From assembly GCF_038595065.1 (NCBI RefSeq), contig NZ_CP152003.1, positions 3,576,001-3,640,000 of the forward strand: a stretch of DNA of 64,000 nucleotides, in the 5' to 3' direction. The translations under genes were made by a program, and so were the position numbers. This DNA comes from Sutcliffiella sp. FSL R7-0096. Its GTDB lineage: Bacteria > Bacillota > Bacilli > Bacillales > Bacillaceae_I. This document shows positions 25,251 to 34,263 of the stretch, piece by piece (positions within the stretch are counted from its first letter, which is position 1; the number at the start of each line of letters is the position of its first letter). Under the pieces are notes generated by a model, which ran no database searches, was not told the origin of the DNA, and worked only from the letters and a program-made list of their open reading frames with translations.

Positions 25251-26558
25251 TTAGAAAGAAATGTATTTCCTCGGGTTCACCGCATTCGATTTGGCATTAT
25301 TCCAATTACCTTCATGCAGCTCGAAGTGAAGGTGGTTTCCAAAAGAATAACCTGTGTTGCCCATTCCTCCTAGATACTCCCCTTTTTCCACATATTGTCC
25401 TTGACTGACAGAAAGATTATCCATATGAGCATACACGGAAGTATAAGTCTGTCCATTAACACTATGTGTAATGATTACCCAATTTCCATAAGAACTACTA
25501 TAAGATGCATTTGTTACATAGCCATCAGCAACAGCTACAATTGAAGTTCCTCTTGGTGCAGCAATATCTATTCCATAATGGTAACGGGGTTGACCATTTA
25601 ATACATCATATCCAAATTCAGTAGTAAATACCCCATTTGTAGGGGCAGTCCATACTCCTTCACTGACAGGAATATGAACTGGGCTATTTACCTGTTGTGG
25701 TTTAGAAGTTGCTACTTTTTGCTTTTGTTCTTCTGCAGCTTTCCTTTCTCGTTCCTTTTGCCTTGCTAATTCAACTAATCGCTCCTGCTCAGCTATAATG
25801 CTCTCTTCAATACCTTTCTCTAACTCGTACAATTCATTGCTCTTTTCTTCAAGGTCAACCTGCATTTGTTCTATTTTTTTCTGTTGAGCTGTAAGACTGT
25901 TGATAAGTTCATTTTTTTGTTCCTTTTGTGAACCTAAACTTGCAATAAACTTATCTAGTTCTTTCTTTTGAGTTTCCAAATTTACTAATTCTTCCCGTAC
26001 TTCTTTTTCTTTTTGTGTTAATGAATCCTGTTCTTTCTTTTGTTCGTCAATTATATCGCGGTCTGCCTGTACGAGTGTACTTACTGCTGTTAATCGATTT
26101 ATGAGGTCAGCAAAGTTCTCAGAATTCAAAATAACTTCTAGATAGTTATTATATCCTCCGTTTGTTTGAAAGGCACGAGCCCGATCTTCTAATAACGCTG
26201 CCCTCTTTTCCAGCTTTTCTTTCAGTACCTCTATGTCTTTTGTCAACTTTAAAATATTTTCATTCGTTTCTTTAATATTTCCATTTACGGATTTTATTTC
26301 TTTATCCGTATTGGATATTTCCATGTCTAACTTTTTAATTTGGGCTGTCAAGTCATTTTGTTGAGCTATAATACTATCAATTTTTTTATTATTGTTCTCG
26401 ATACTTCTATCAATTGACTGACGTTCTTGCTGAACATCCTGTTTTTTCTGCTTTAAACTATCAATCTCTTCAGCTGAAGTGGAGTGAGGAAAAAAAGCAT
26501 TACTAACTGACAATAATGCAACTACAAAATATCCAAGAAACCTTTTATTTTTATTCAT
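25251..26558 (-). CDS. Coiled-coil M23 peptidase (murein hydrolase / EnvC type)
   Basis: 435 residues. A signal peptide (about 1-29, ending STSAEE) leads to a long coiled coil (about 30-270) rich in E, K and Q, then an M23 LytM domain (about 310-435) with zinc ligands in HYGIDIAAPRG (H and D) and GNHLHFELHEG (HxH). It cuts peptide cross-bridges of peptidoglycan or activates an amidase. It is followed on the upstream side by SpoIIP, so two wall hydrolases are side by side at the edge of the copper genes. Confidence 0.88.
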   Translation of the reverse strand: MNKNKRFLGYFVVALLSVSNAFFPHSTSAEEIDSLKQKKQDVQQERQSIDRSIENNNKKIDSIIAQQNDLTAQIKKLDMEISNTDKEIKSVNGNIKETNENILKLTKDIEVLKEKLEKRAALLEDRARAFQTNGGYNNYLEVILNSENFADLINRLTAVSTLVQADRDIIDEQKKEQDSLTQKEKEVREELVNLETQKKELDKFIASLGSQKEQKNELINSLTAQQKKIEQMQVDLEEKSNELYELEKGIEESIIAEQERLVELARQKERERKAAEEQKQKVATSKPQQVNSPVHIPVSEGVWTAPTNGVFTTEFGYDVLNGQPRYHYGIDIAAPRGTSIVAVADGYVTNASYSSSYGNWVIITHSVNGQTYTSVYAHMDNLSVSQGQYVEKGEYLGGMGNTGYSFGNHLHFELHEGNWNNAKSNAVNPRKYISF

Positions 26559-26902
26559 TTGAAAACTCCTGTTATAATTATTTCCTCTTCCTATGTATGG
26601 ATAGCAAATTAATGAGGATTCGAATGCATTTTGTGTCGAAAAACAGAATCTATTATCGAACTTCCTTATCTTAACACTGTCTAGTGCTTAGTAGATAACC
26701 GTTGTCTTACAAATTCTTCTCATGCTAGTAACATTTTCTAGCATTTTTTGTGCAGAAAAAAACAGTCTCTTAGCGCAGGCTAAAAAACTGTTGTCTCTAT
26801 CATAAATTTCCTATATATATTTTCTCAGTTTAAACTAGTATATATTAGAATACATTATCAGCAAACATATACTATACTCAATTCTTGGTATACCTTCGTA
26901 TG
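26559..26902. other. Intergenic between two wall-hydrolase genes
   Basis: No gene is supported. It contains a terminator for spoIIP (26761-26792), a small inverted repeat GCTAG/CTAGC at 26724-26742, and a TTTCTGCACA-type string near 26752-26762 (minus strand) that loosely recalls the copper-island motif. Downstream of it lies the promoter region of the M23 gene, where I see no clear -35/-10 pair. Confidence 0.4.
26761..26792 (-). terminator. Terminator after spoIIP-like gene
   Basis: AACAGT-CTC-TTAGC-GCAG-GCTAA-AAA-ACTGTT, followed on the minus strand by TTTTTTTC. Confidence 0.7.
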
Positions 26903-28060
26903 TTAAAAATCACCAACATCTTTATCTTCCCAAACCAGTTCACTAAAATACTTAGCAAATACTTCCACAGAATTATCTAACTCCACCATAGTATTATCTA
27001 CTCCCCCTACTTCTAGTAGAATAGATCTATCGGATAAATCTTGGTTATAAATCCCGTCACCTTCGGATTTATTCTTTATAACTACACCTCTACTTAAACC
27101 CGGAAAGTGTTCTTCTATAGCATAGTGGAGATTACTTGCGAAATCCAGATTCTCCTTGAAATTTTTATTCTCTTCTCCAACAATAAACAATAGTTTAGCG
27201 TAATCTTTACCATTTATTTTAATATGAGTTTTATCTTTTCTTACAGAATCTCTGTGAATATCAATCAAATATTTCAGTTCATTATTGGAACTTAATACTT
27301 CTTCAACCACCTCTCTTGAGTACTGATATGAGTTATAATAATTCCAGCCCCGTGAAAGTAATTGTTCAGTTACATTAGTAGTGTTATGTTTGGCGACTAT
27401 TCCATGACTTAATAACTTCCCTTTTAGCATATTTCCTACAGCTATAACGTTAACTTTAGAATTATTACTTGTTGCCTCATCAGGTGTTTTGGCACCCTTT
27501 AACAAAGGTAAAAATGATTCCCAACTATGCGATTGATAAATGTAAACTAATTCCTTTTCATTCGTTTTTTCTGGTGCAGGAGGTGGAGATATTTCTTCTT
27601 CTATTTCTTCTAATTGTTCATGTGCAATTTCCCTCTCCTTCAATAATACTTCCATGGGAGGAGAGGATTCATGTGGAAGAGTAGTATAGTTCGTCCCTTC
27701 TCCTGCAATATGTATCCTGTAGTCAAATGCATAAAAGCCTGGAATTTCATTTCCTAACAAACTCCTGACATCATTAGGTTTAATATTAGTGGCTAATTGA
27801 AATATCATACTTTGAATCGGTATTTTATCTACCTCTACTCCTTTTCCAATCATATAATGATTTTGGCTTTGAAGTGCACTTAAAAAAATATTTGTATTAT
27901 TTATCTTGTATAACCAAGTGCCAATAATTTCTGAAGAAAGCTTATTTGTAAAAGCAGTACTTATTACAGTTACCAATAAAAGCGATATGATGATAGACAA
28001 AAAAGTACTATTTAAATAGAAGACCAAAATATTATTAGATGAACGTTTAGTAGAATTCAT
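26903..28060 (-). CDS. spoIIP: SpoIIP-like stage II sporulation wall hydrolase
   Basis: 385 residues. One N-terminal membrane anchor (about 14-36, FYLNSTFLSIIISLLLVTVI) and an outer SpoIIP domain with the catalytic motifs YQSHSWESFLP (His and Glu retained) and LIDIHRDSV. SpoIIP is an amidase/endopeptidase that thins septal peptidoglycan during engulfment. As the housekeeping spoIIP lies next to gpr, this is probably a paralogue carried by the island. A proline-rich segment (EEEISPPPAPEKTN) links the two parts. Confidence 0.82.
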   Translation of the reverse strand: MNSTKRSSNNILVFYLNSTFLSIIISLLLVTVISTAFTNKLSSEIIGTWLYKINNTNIFLSALQSQNHYMIGKGVEVDKIPIQSMIFQLATNIKPNDVRSLLGNEIPGFYAFDYRIHIAGEGTNYTTLPHESSPPMEVLLKEREIAHEQLEEIEEEISPPPAPEKTNEKELVYIYQSHSWESFLPLLKGAKTPDEATSNNSKVNVIAVGNMLKGKLLSHGIVAKHNTTNVTEQLLSRGWNYYNSYQYSREVVEEVLSSNNELKYLIDIHRDSVRKDKTHIKINGKDYAKLLFIVGEENKNFKENLDFASNLHYAIEEHFPGLSRGVVIKNKSEGDGIYNQDLSDRSILLEVGGVDNTMVELDNSVEVFAKYFSELVWEDKDVGDF

Positions 28061-28159
28061 TTTAGCTCCCTCCTCATTCTAGTATTTATCCTATGAATGA
28101 AGCAGTTAAAATAGAAGGAGATAATGTATGCTTAGGAAAATAGTTACTATATACTGAAA

Positions 28160-28204
28160 AGGATGATACGATTAAAGTATCTTTACCTTTAATCGTATCA
28201 TCCT
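28160..28204 (-). terminator. 18-bp perfect hairpin
   Basis: Arms AGGATGATACGATTAAAG (28160-28177) and its exact complement (28187-28204) with a 9-base loop. On the minus strand the second arm is followed by TTTTC, so it ends the MATE remnant transcript. Confidence 0.7.
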
Positions 28205-28233
28205 GATATTTATTCATGACAAGTTGAGAACTA

Positions 28234-28645
28234 TTAATAATTATTAACTGACTTAGAAAGTTGAGCATTACGGGTTCTCGGATCGCAATCTGCAACTTTA
28301 TCTTTTGTGCTAGATACCCAGCGGTCTTTGTTAAAACGAGTCCATAGAACAATTGCTCTAAAGACTATATCAATTCCAATAGCTATCCAAACGCCTGCCA
28401 AGCCCATTTCTAGCACTATCGCAAGAAGGTAGACTGTCCCAGTTCTTATAAGCCACATGCCTATGATGGTCAGATACATAGGATACTTTGTGTTGTTTGC
28501 ACCTTGATATGCACCTGTTAATATTTCCTGCAATTTGGTGAACAGCAAAAGTATTAGTTCCAAGTGCAAAAACACTTGCAAAAGCTGCCCCGACAATTCC
28601 ATATGCAGGAATGAACCAGAATCCAACTATTAAGAAGACTGTATG
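28234..28645 (-). pseudogene. MATE transporter remnant with internal deletion
   Basis: The minus strand encodes FWFIPAYGIVGAAFASVFAL, TNTFAVHQIAGNI, then (after a frame change) LTGAYQGANNTKYPMYLTII GMWLIRTG and the C-terminal GVWIAIGIDIVFRAIVLWTR FNKDRW. All are pieces of a MATE protein homologous to the intact neighbour at 28650. The two joined parts, from mid-protein and from the C-terminal quarter, show that most of the gene was deleted. The ends of both copies (VNNY and ANNY) are similar, so it is a tandem paralogue. Confidence 0.8.
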
Positions 28646-28649
28646 CTTG

Positions 28650-30083
28650 TTAATAGTTATTTGCGCAAGCTGACATGGTTTCTTTTGTTGTTTGAGGGTG
28701 ACAGTGCGATTCTGGTTCTGGTGCCTTTTCGAGTGCCATCCATTTTCCCCGTTTAAATTGTATTGCCAATACTATTGCACGAAATGCTATATCTGCTCCT
28801 ATCGCTATCCAAACTCCCGCGAGTCCCCAGCCCAGCTTGATTCCAAGAAGATAGACAAGTACGGTTCGTACCGCCCACATCCCGAATCCAGTAAGGTACA
28901 TCGGGAATTTCGTGTTGTTTGCCCCCTGGAATGCTCCTGTAAGCACCATTAATACAGCGAGGAATGGCTGGAACATACCCGAAATCTTTAGTGCGGTACC
29001 TATATCATCAATAACTTGCTGTTCGTCGGTAAAAAATCTGCCAGCCCAGTCACCGAGGAAGAAGAGCAAGGCACCGAGCAGGGTCATCGCTCCTACTGTG
29101 AGATAGGTGGATAGTTTGGCATAATGCCTGGCTTCTTCAAGATTGCCCGCACCGATTTGCTGGCCAACCAAAATTGTGGCTGCTGTAGCAAATCCATATG
29201 CAATCATATAGGAAAATACTTCGACATTGCCGGCAATCTGGTGGGCGGCAAATGCATTGGTACCAAGGGCAACAACGAAACCGAAATAAACAATTTGGCC
29301 GGCACGCATGACCAGTCTCTCGCCTGCAGCCGGTGCTCCAAGGGTAGTCAGTTCCATCAGATGTGTCCTGTCAATACGCCAGTAATCTCTTCTGAAGGTA
29401 AGAGTTGCTGTTCTATTGACATAGTAAAATAATGCAATGCTGCCGATTAATCTAGAAATGACGGTTGCGATCCCTGCTCCAACGATGCCCATTTCAGGTA
29501 TGAACAAAAATCCGAATATGAGGACATAATCCAGAACGGCATTCACAATATTGATGACAATACTGACCTTCATTGGGGATTTTGTATCGCCTGCTCCTCT
29601 AAGAATAGCGCTTAATACAAACATGAAACTCATCACAATCGACGGGATTCCAACAATCCTAAAATATAGAGCCCCTGCCTCTAAAACTTCCGCTTCTATC
29701 CCCATCAGTTTTAGCAGCGGTTCAGCGAAAATCCAGGTAATAATTCCTGTTAAGATGCCAAATATGGCAGCAAGAACGATTGATTGCTGTGAAATATGCC
29801 TTGCTTTTTCCGGAAGGTTAGCACCAAGGAAGTTTGCAATCCTTACATTGGCTGCTACCCCAATTGCCATAAATAACGCAAAATATATCGCAAGAACTGC
29901 ATTGGTGACCCCTACCGCCGAAACTTCTGCCAGACCGATTTTTGATACAAAGTATGTATCGACAAAGCCGAGGACCGTCTGGAAAAAATTTTCGATGACT
30001 GCTGGAATAGCCAGTATCGTAATGATTTTCAGTCGTCCTTTGTTCGTTTGCGGCCTGTCAATTTTCCCTTCAATCTCCTTCAC
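28650..30083 (-). CDS. MATE-family efflux transporter
   Basis: 477 residues with twelve helices in two halves; family landmarks are AIPAVIENFFQTVLGFVDTY, AILRGAGDTKSPM, and in the second half GAPAAGERLVMRAG and LTGAFQGANNTKFPMYL. It exports cationic drugs or metabolites by Na+ or H+ antiport. The gene is visibly richer in G and C than its neighbours, suggesting a different origin. A broken paralogue follows directly. The ATG at 30083 is preceded by AAAGGAGG. Confidence 0.9.
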   Translation of the reverse strand: MKEIEGKIDRPQTNKGRLKIITILAIPAVIENFFQTVLGFVDTYFVSKIGLAEVSAVGVTNAVLAIYFALFMAIGVAANVRIANFLGANLPEKARHISQQSIVLAAIFGILTGIITWIFAEPLLKLMGIEAEVLEAGALYFRIVGIPSIVMSFMFVLSAILRGAGDTKSPMKVSIVINIVNAVLDYVLIFGFLFIPEMGIVGAGIATVISRLIGSIALFYYVNRTATLTFRRDYWRIDRTHLMELTTLGAPAAGERLVMRAGQIVYFGFVVALGTNAFAAHQIAGNVEVFSYMIAYGFATAATILVGQQIGAGNLEEARHYAKLSTYLTVGAMTLLGALLFFLGDWAGRFFTDEQQVIDDIGTALKISGMFQPFLAVLMVLTGAFQGANNTKFPMYLTGFGMWAVRTVLVYLLGIKLGWGLAGVWIAIGADIAFRAIVLAIQFKRGKWMALEKAPEPESHCHPQTTKETMSACANNY

Positions 30084-30155
30084 GTTTGTACCTCCTTTCT
30101 AGAAAATTGAACAATAGCACACAATCCTGTGTGCCATTGCTGAAACTGATGCCTA

Positions 30156-31034
30156 TTACTTGACTTCAATCACAAAAGGCACCGTATAAAGTTTTTGTTT
30201 GTACTTGAACTGCCCCCAAATTTTATACAATCCACCTTGGGGAAAGCTGGTCATATACTCGACATTTGGTCCTTTTTCGTTTTCATCTACTGGGTGAACA
30301 TGGAGAAATTCATTCATATCCTCACTGACAATCACGACATGTCCTGCAGAACCAAGATAGGGTTCAAGTTCAGTAATTGGGTTTCCTTCCTTATCATTTA
30401 GGGTGAAAATCAAACTTATATGCTCATCTACTTGCGCTTCTGGGAGAATCAGCTCGATTGTCAGGTCGTCTATCTCCTTTTTCAAAAGCTTATCAGGAAC
30501 CACCTCTTCCATTGTTTCCGAACCGTTTACGACAAGCTCATGAGACGCAAGCTGCTGATTTGCCCCCTCCGGCAGGAAATCTGCATATAATTTATATTCC
30601 CCTGCCTTTGGGAAGGTTGTCTTTACCTGAAATTTGCCTTTCCCACGATAATGCGGATGAAGATGCTGAAAAACAGACAAATCCTTTTTGATTGCCAGTA
30701 GGTGCATTTCTTTTTCATGCACAGCTAAAAAAGCCTCGATAACCTCCCCGGAGAAATCTTTGATGTTAATAAGAATTTCTGTTTCTTGACCAACTTTGAC
30801 CGTAAGAGGGTTCGAGGTCCAATCAACCTGTATTTTTGATGACGTTGCCCCACCTTTAGGTTTGTTCTCGTGATGGTCGGTGTGGTCTTGATAGGAATCC
30901 ACCATGCTATGTCCTTGATGATGTTCATAACTGACATGTGGTGCTCGACTAGTCTGGCTACTATCTCTTGTCATTCTTGCGGTCTGCCTGTTGTCATGAT
31001 TGTTTACAGTACTATGATCATTTTTAGGATTCAT
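30156..31034 (-). CDS. His-rich protein with YtkA/FixH-like beta domains, no signal peptide
   Basis: 292 residues from the ATG at 31034 (GGAGG eight bases upstream). Residues 1-65 are hydrophilic and rich in H, N and Q (HHQGHSMVDSYQDHTDHHEN). From about 66 it has two immunoglobulin-like copies: VDWTSNPLTVKVGQETEILI ... FPKAGEYKLYADFLPEG and LTIELILPEAQVDEHISLIF ... FPQGGLYKIWGQFKYKQK. Relatives I know are exported lipoproteins; here the export signal seems to have been replaced by a tail like those of CopB-type ATPases. Possibly a hybrid gene. Confidence 0.6.
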   Translation of the reverse strand: MNPKNDHSTVNNHDNRQTARMTRDSSQTSRAPHVSYEHHQGHSMVDSYQDHTDHHENKPKGGATSSKIQVDWTSNPLTVKVGQETEILINIKDFSGEVIEAFLAVHEKEMHLLAIKKDLSVFQHLHPHYRGKGKFQVKTTFPKAGEYKLYADFLPEGANQQLASHELVVNGSETMEEVVPDKLLKKEIDDLTIELILPEAQVDEHISLIFTLNDKEGNPITELEPYLGSAGHVVIVSEDMNEFLHVHPVDENEKGPNVEYMTSFPQGGLYKIWGQFKYKQKLYTVPFVIEVK

Positions 31035-31055
31035 CTCCCGACCTCCAATCAAAAT

Positions 31056-31574
31056 CTATTCTTCCATCATATAACTGAAATGATTCATGACTTTCTTTTG
31101 TTCATCTGGCGTACCCATAGGCGTTACATCTGCTTCAATCTCTTTCAGGAATTCAGTAACCATATTTAGCAGTTGCCCTTGCTGAAGTGCCTATTCAATA
31201 TGAGTCTGTTTGACCTGATGGTCCTTCATTTTAAGAGCTGAGAAGAAGTTCTCCTTCGCCATTGCCTCTGTTGAAACCTTAATCTCTAATGCGATATGCT
31301 TGTCCATCAGCTGTGACCCTCTAGATGTAGTTTCGAGCTGACCCTCCGGAAGCTCATCGAAATCCGGAAGCTTCTCAAAATCACTTTTGTCAGGATCGAG
31401 CATATCCATCATGATACGCACATGGCTTCTTAAAATCCCTACCTTAGTATTTAGCAATTCAAGTAATTTTTCTTCTTTTACTTCTCTTGCCATAAGCTTT
31501 ACTTTCAATATCATGCCGTCATGGTTAGGTAGGTGAGTTGCTAGTAACCCTAAGTCAGATGCAGGTAATAGCAT
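31056..31574 (-). pseudogene. CotF-like spore coat protein with in-frame amber stop
   Basis: The frame from ATG 31574 (begins MLLPASDLGLLATHLPNHDG) encodes about 127 residues to a TAG at 31191-31193, then continues in the same frame as ALQQGQLLNMVTEFLKEIEA DVTPMGTPDEQ to MEE-TAG at 31056-31058. The segment DHQVKQTHIE-ALQQGQ is the ferritin-like helix of CotF-type coat proteins. A single base change would restore a 172-residue protein. Confidence 0.7.
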
Positions 31575-31778
31575 ATTTTTATTCCTCCCTAATTTCTTTG
31601 GCTTTACTAGTTTCTACCCCAGGTTTCTTGAACTAAACTCCATAGAAAATGCATATTTGACTACAGTGAGCAGTATTGTTTGTAATTATAAACCGGCGCT
31701 TATAAAATACACAGCGAGGAATTGTGTATTTAAAAATAATGTCATGTAAAAGCTAGATAAGAATTAAAGGAGGTAAAA

Positions 31779-32462
31779 ATGGTGAAAAAAATTGTTATGC
31801 CCGCACTTATCTTATTGATTCTGCTCATTGTGGGCGGCTGGTTTTTTATGAGGGTTTTTGGCGGCATGAACGGCAACATGCCTGGACAAGGGGGAGGAAT
31901 GATGGATGATGGTATGATAGGTAACGATAACGGAGAGGTTGAAGATATGAAGAATGACTCATTCGCTGATGGAGGAACCTCTCTTCCCATTCCCCCCATC
32001 CTAAAAGATGAGAATCCGGACCCAGGAAAAGCAGAGTTCACTCTTGTTGCCCAAAAAGGAACCATGGAGTTTATAGAAGGCAAACCAACAGATACGTTTG
32101 GATATAATGGCGATTACCTAGGACCCGTGATTCGTGTAAAAACTGGAGATGATGTTTCGATCAAGGTGAAAAATGAGATTGATGAAGCAACCACTGTCCA
32201 TTGGCATGGACTAGAAGTTGACGGCGACCAGGATGAAGGCCCTCATTCCGGTATCCAGCCTGGAACCACGTGGAATCCGCAATTCAAAATTGAACAAAAT
32301 GCTGCTACATTATGGTATCATCCCCATCTGCTCCATGAAACTGGCGAACATGTATATAAAGGACTTGCTGGTCTATTTATAATTGATGATGAAGATAGTG
32401 AGAACCTGGACTATGACCTGCTTGCCCATTTGCTCCCAGTTCTTCTTAAAACTTCTGTATGA
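31779..32462 (+). pseudogene. Multicopper oxidase, N-terminal fragment
   Basis: The first about 210 residues are the start of a multicopper oxidase: an N-terminal membrane anchor (about 5-27), a Gly/Met-rich linker (MNGNMPGQGGGMMDDGM), then VHWHGLEVDG and LWYHPHLLHETGEHVYKGLA GLF, the first two copper motifs. Near 32410 the sequence stops matching (after SENLDYD) and enters the 3' end of an opposite-strand C39 gene, so domains 2-3 with the type 1 site are lost. Truncated by a deletion or recombination. Confidence 0.85.
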
Positions 32463-33125
32463 TTCTTTCCTGTTTTTTATACCAGTGATAGGATCGTTAA
32501 AATATATATGGTCATCGTTGTATCCAGTAATTAGCACGGAATGTTCTTTGTAAGTGATTGATTCAGGTCCTAATGGCGTTATCCATTCCTCAAAATAAGA
32601 TGCCGGCAGCTTTTTATAGGTTGTATTAATGATCACCCATATGGGAAGGTCCAAGGATAAATAGGTTTTAATTTCGGAAAAGTCAGCTCCCGTTATATCC
32701 TTTACTTTACCAGGTAAGTATTTTTCTGCCAGCTCAGCTATTGGTCTATGATAAACACCAAATCCGGGTTTCTTATAGGTATACATATCCCCAATATAGC
32801 CATCGTTTGGATGTCCCCAGTTAGGTACACCCTCTCTTTTCTCGAGCAACACCGGATTCTTCTTAATGCCTGAAGCTAATTCCATTTTATCCACATCAAT
32901 ATCATTGTATTGAAGTAACATTGCAAGACTAGTTACTTCACATTCTCGTGGAAGTTTGGGAAATTGTTTAACCACTGGTGCGTAAAGAAGCACTTTATCC
33001 TTTATTCTTATAATCAAATTTACCTTTATTGAGCCTTCATTTTCATTGCTTGGCCTACAACATTCCCCCCACACTTCATTTTCTTTGTTTATAATAAAAG
33101 TGACGGCCAATTGTCTTAGCTTCAA
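32373..33125 (-). CDS. Chimeric gene: NUDIX start joined to C39-type papain-like peptidase
   Basis: 250 residues from TTG at 33123-33125, with AAAGGGG upstream exactly as in the NUDIX gene at 4562. The first 15 residues (KLRQLAVTFIINKENEV) copy that NUDIX start. From about 40 on it is a C39-like protein: LPRECEVTSLAMLLQYNDI with the catalytic Cys, WVIINTTYKK, EHSVLITGYNDDHIYFNDP with the catalytic His and Asp/Asn. The C-terminal tail beyond KKNWEQMGKQ reads into the oxidase fragment. It probably arose by recombination; activity is uncertain as the native N-terminus is lost. Confidence 0.65.
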   Translation of the reverse strand: MKLRQLAVTFIINKENEVWGECCRPSNENEGSIKVNLIIRIKDKVLLYAPVVKQFPKLPRECEVTSLAMLLQYNDIDVDKMELASGIKKNPVLLEKREGVPNWGHPNDGYIGDMYTYKKPGFGVYHRPIAELAEKYLPGKVKDITGADFSEIKTYLSLDLPIWVIINTTYKKLPASYFEEWITPLGPESITYKEHSVLITGYNDDHIYFNDPITGIKNRKESYRSFKKNWEQMGKQVIVQVLTIFIINYK

Positions 33126-33214
33126 AAAATCGACCCCTTTCATTTTCGCTTCAAAATCCTACCTGTATACTGACTTAACTTATAATTCCAGATGTGGCCT
33201 TACGATTCCTACCT

Positions 33215-33293
33215 TATTCCAGAATCTGGCCCTAAAATAAAAAGTGAGCGCCAATTCTTCTTCAAGAATGGCGCCCGATTGCGGAAGAATTGA
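33215..33293. repeat. MITE-like hairpin repeat, copy 5
   Basis: TTATTCCAGAATCTGGCCC at the left, GCGCCAATTCTT-CTTC-AAGAATGGCGC in the centre and CCCGATTGCGGAAGAA at the right. The flanks on both sides also match those of copy 1, showing a duplicated segment. Confidence 0.75.
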
Positions 33294-33354
33294 ATTCAAC
33301 ATAACTTGTATTATGACCTTCAATTAAAGCTCCCAAATAGTTGAATAGTCCTCA

Positions 33355-33750
33355 CTATCCTTCAAGAAGTTCCCTATAATAAAGTTCTTCTCCTTGAAAC
33401 TCAACAAGTAACATTCCACTACCTTCTTCATCTATTGAATAAACTTTTGTCCCTTTTGGTAATTTAGTTGCACTAAGATTATTAAACAACAAGCTACTGG
33501 TAGTCTGTTTTTGAATTTTACCAACGTAGTTATCTTTAGAAAAAGATATATTCTCCCTATCATTTTCGAACCAACCCAAATTTGTCACATTGCTAAAAAT
33601 TTTGCCGTCATACTCAATAATGTCTGCATCTTTGTTTTGTTTCAATACATCTCTGGCAGTCACTCTTCCCCCGTCAGCTACACCGCAACTAGTAAACATA
33701 TATATTGCTAAAGTAGTTATAAATAACACTGCAATTAACGATTTATTTAT
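33355..33750 (-). CDS. Hypothetical lipoprotein, unusual start
   Basis: 131 residues if read from an ATA codon at 33748-33750, which stands five to six bases after GGAGGGG and gives a perfect signal peptide (INKSLIAVLFITTLAIYMFT then SCG). No ATG, GTG or TTG precedes the hydrophobic core; the GTG at 33727-33729 would cut it in half. The mature part (VADGGRVTARDVLKQNKDAD to LYYRELLEG) is unrecognised. Either a rare AUA start or a recent ATG to ATA loss. Confidence 0.6.
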   Translation of the reverse strand: MNKSLIAVLFITTLAIYMFTSCGVADGGRVTARDVLKQNKDADIIEYDGKIFSNVTNLGWFENDRENISFSKDNYVGKIQKQTTSSLLFNNLSATKLPKGTKVYSIDEEGSGMLLVEFQGEELYYRELLEG

Positions 33751-33896
33751 TATATTCCCCTCCCATCTTCCGACGTATCTTCTTTAAGTAACCTCCCATA
33801 ACTTGAACAAAGGGCGATTGCCATTCCCGCAAATGCTCCCAACTGTTGAAGATATACAATTAAGGAGTAACCTACTCATTTTTAGCTGGCATTTGT

Positions 33897-34070
33897 CAGC
33901 CACCTTCTATACAAGTGAGACTTGAACTTCCAACAGTTGCATTTAATTCTTGCAGTAATGAAGGTAAACGGTTGCTTTGTAAGAGGTATATTATTTTTTA
34001 TAAATATCTCTTCTGTTTCTACCCAAGCATCTGCAATTGCTTCAGGGGACATATTCGACTGTATTACCAT
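33897..34070 (-). pseudogene. Remnant of a small protein
   Basis: The minus strand begins MVIQSNMSPEAIADAWVETE EIFIKNNIPLTKQ, then in another frame continues RLPSLLQELNATVGSSSLTC IEGG-stop, giving a likely original of about 60 residues with one frameshift near 33960. The family is not recognised. It precedes another repeat-like spacer (33805-33855, GGGCGATTGCC to CTGTTGAAG). Confidence 0.45.
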
Positions 34071-34263
34071 TTCAACACCTACTTTTTACTTGACTATATC
34101 ATTTCCTAGTGAATTAACCTGCACAGTTAGCCGAAGATTCTCTGACGAAATAAATGCAGAGCCGCTACTTGATCAGTAAACGCCCCTCTACTTTGATAAG
34201 CAAAACAGTCATGCTATGCTATGACTAATGTGCATTTTATTATTCTTTAGGTTGTGATACAGA

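Noticed and set aside
28086-28352. 88-codon minus-strand frame covering the end of the MATE remnant and the hairpin
   Set aside because: It is out of frame with the recognisable MATE residues and reads through the terminator.
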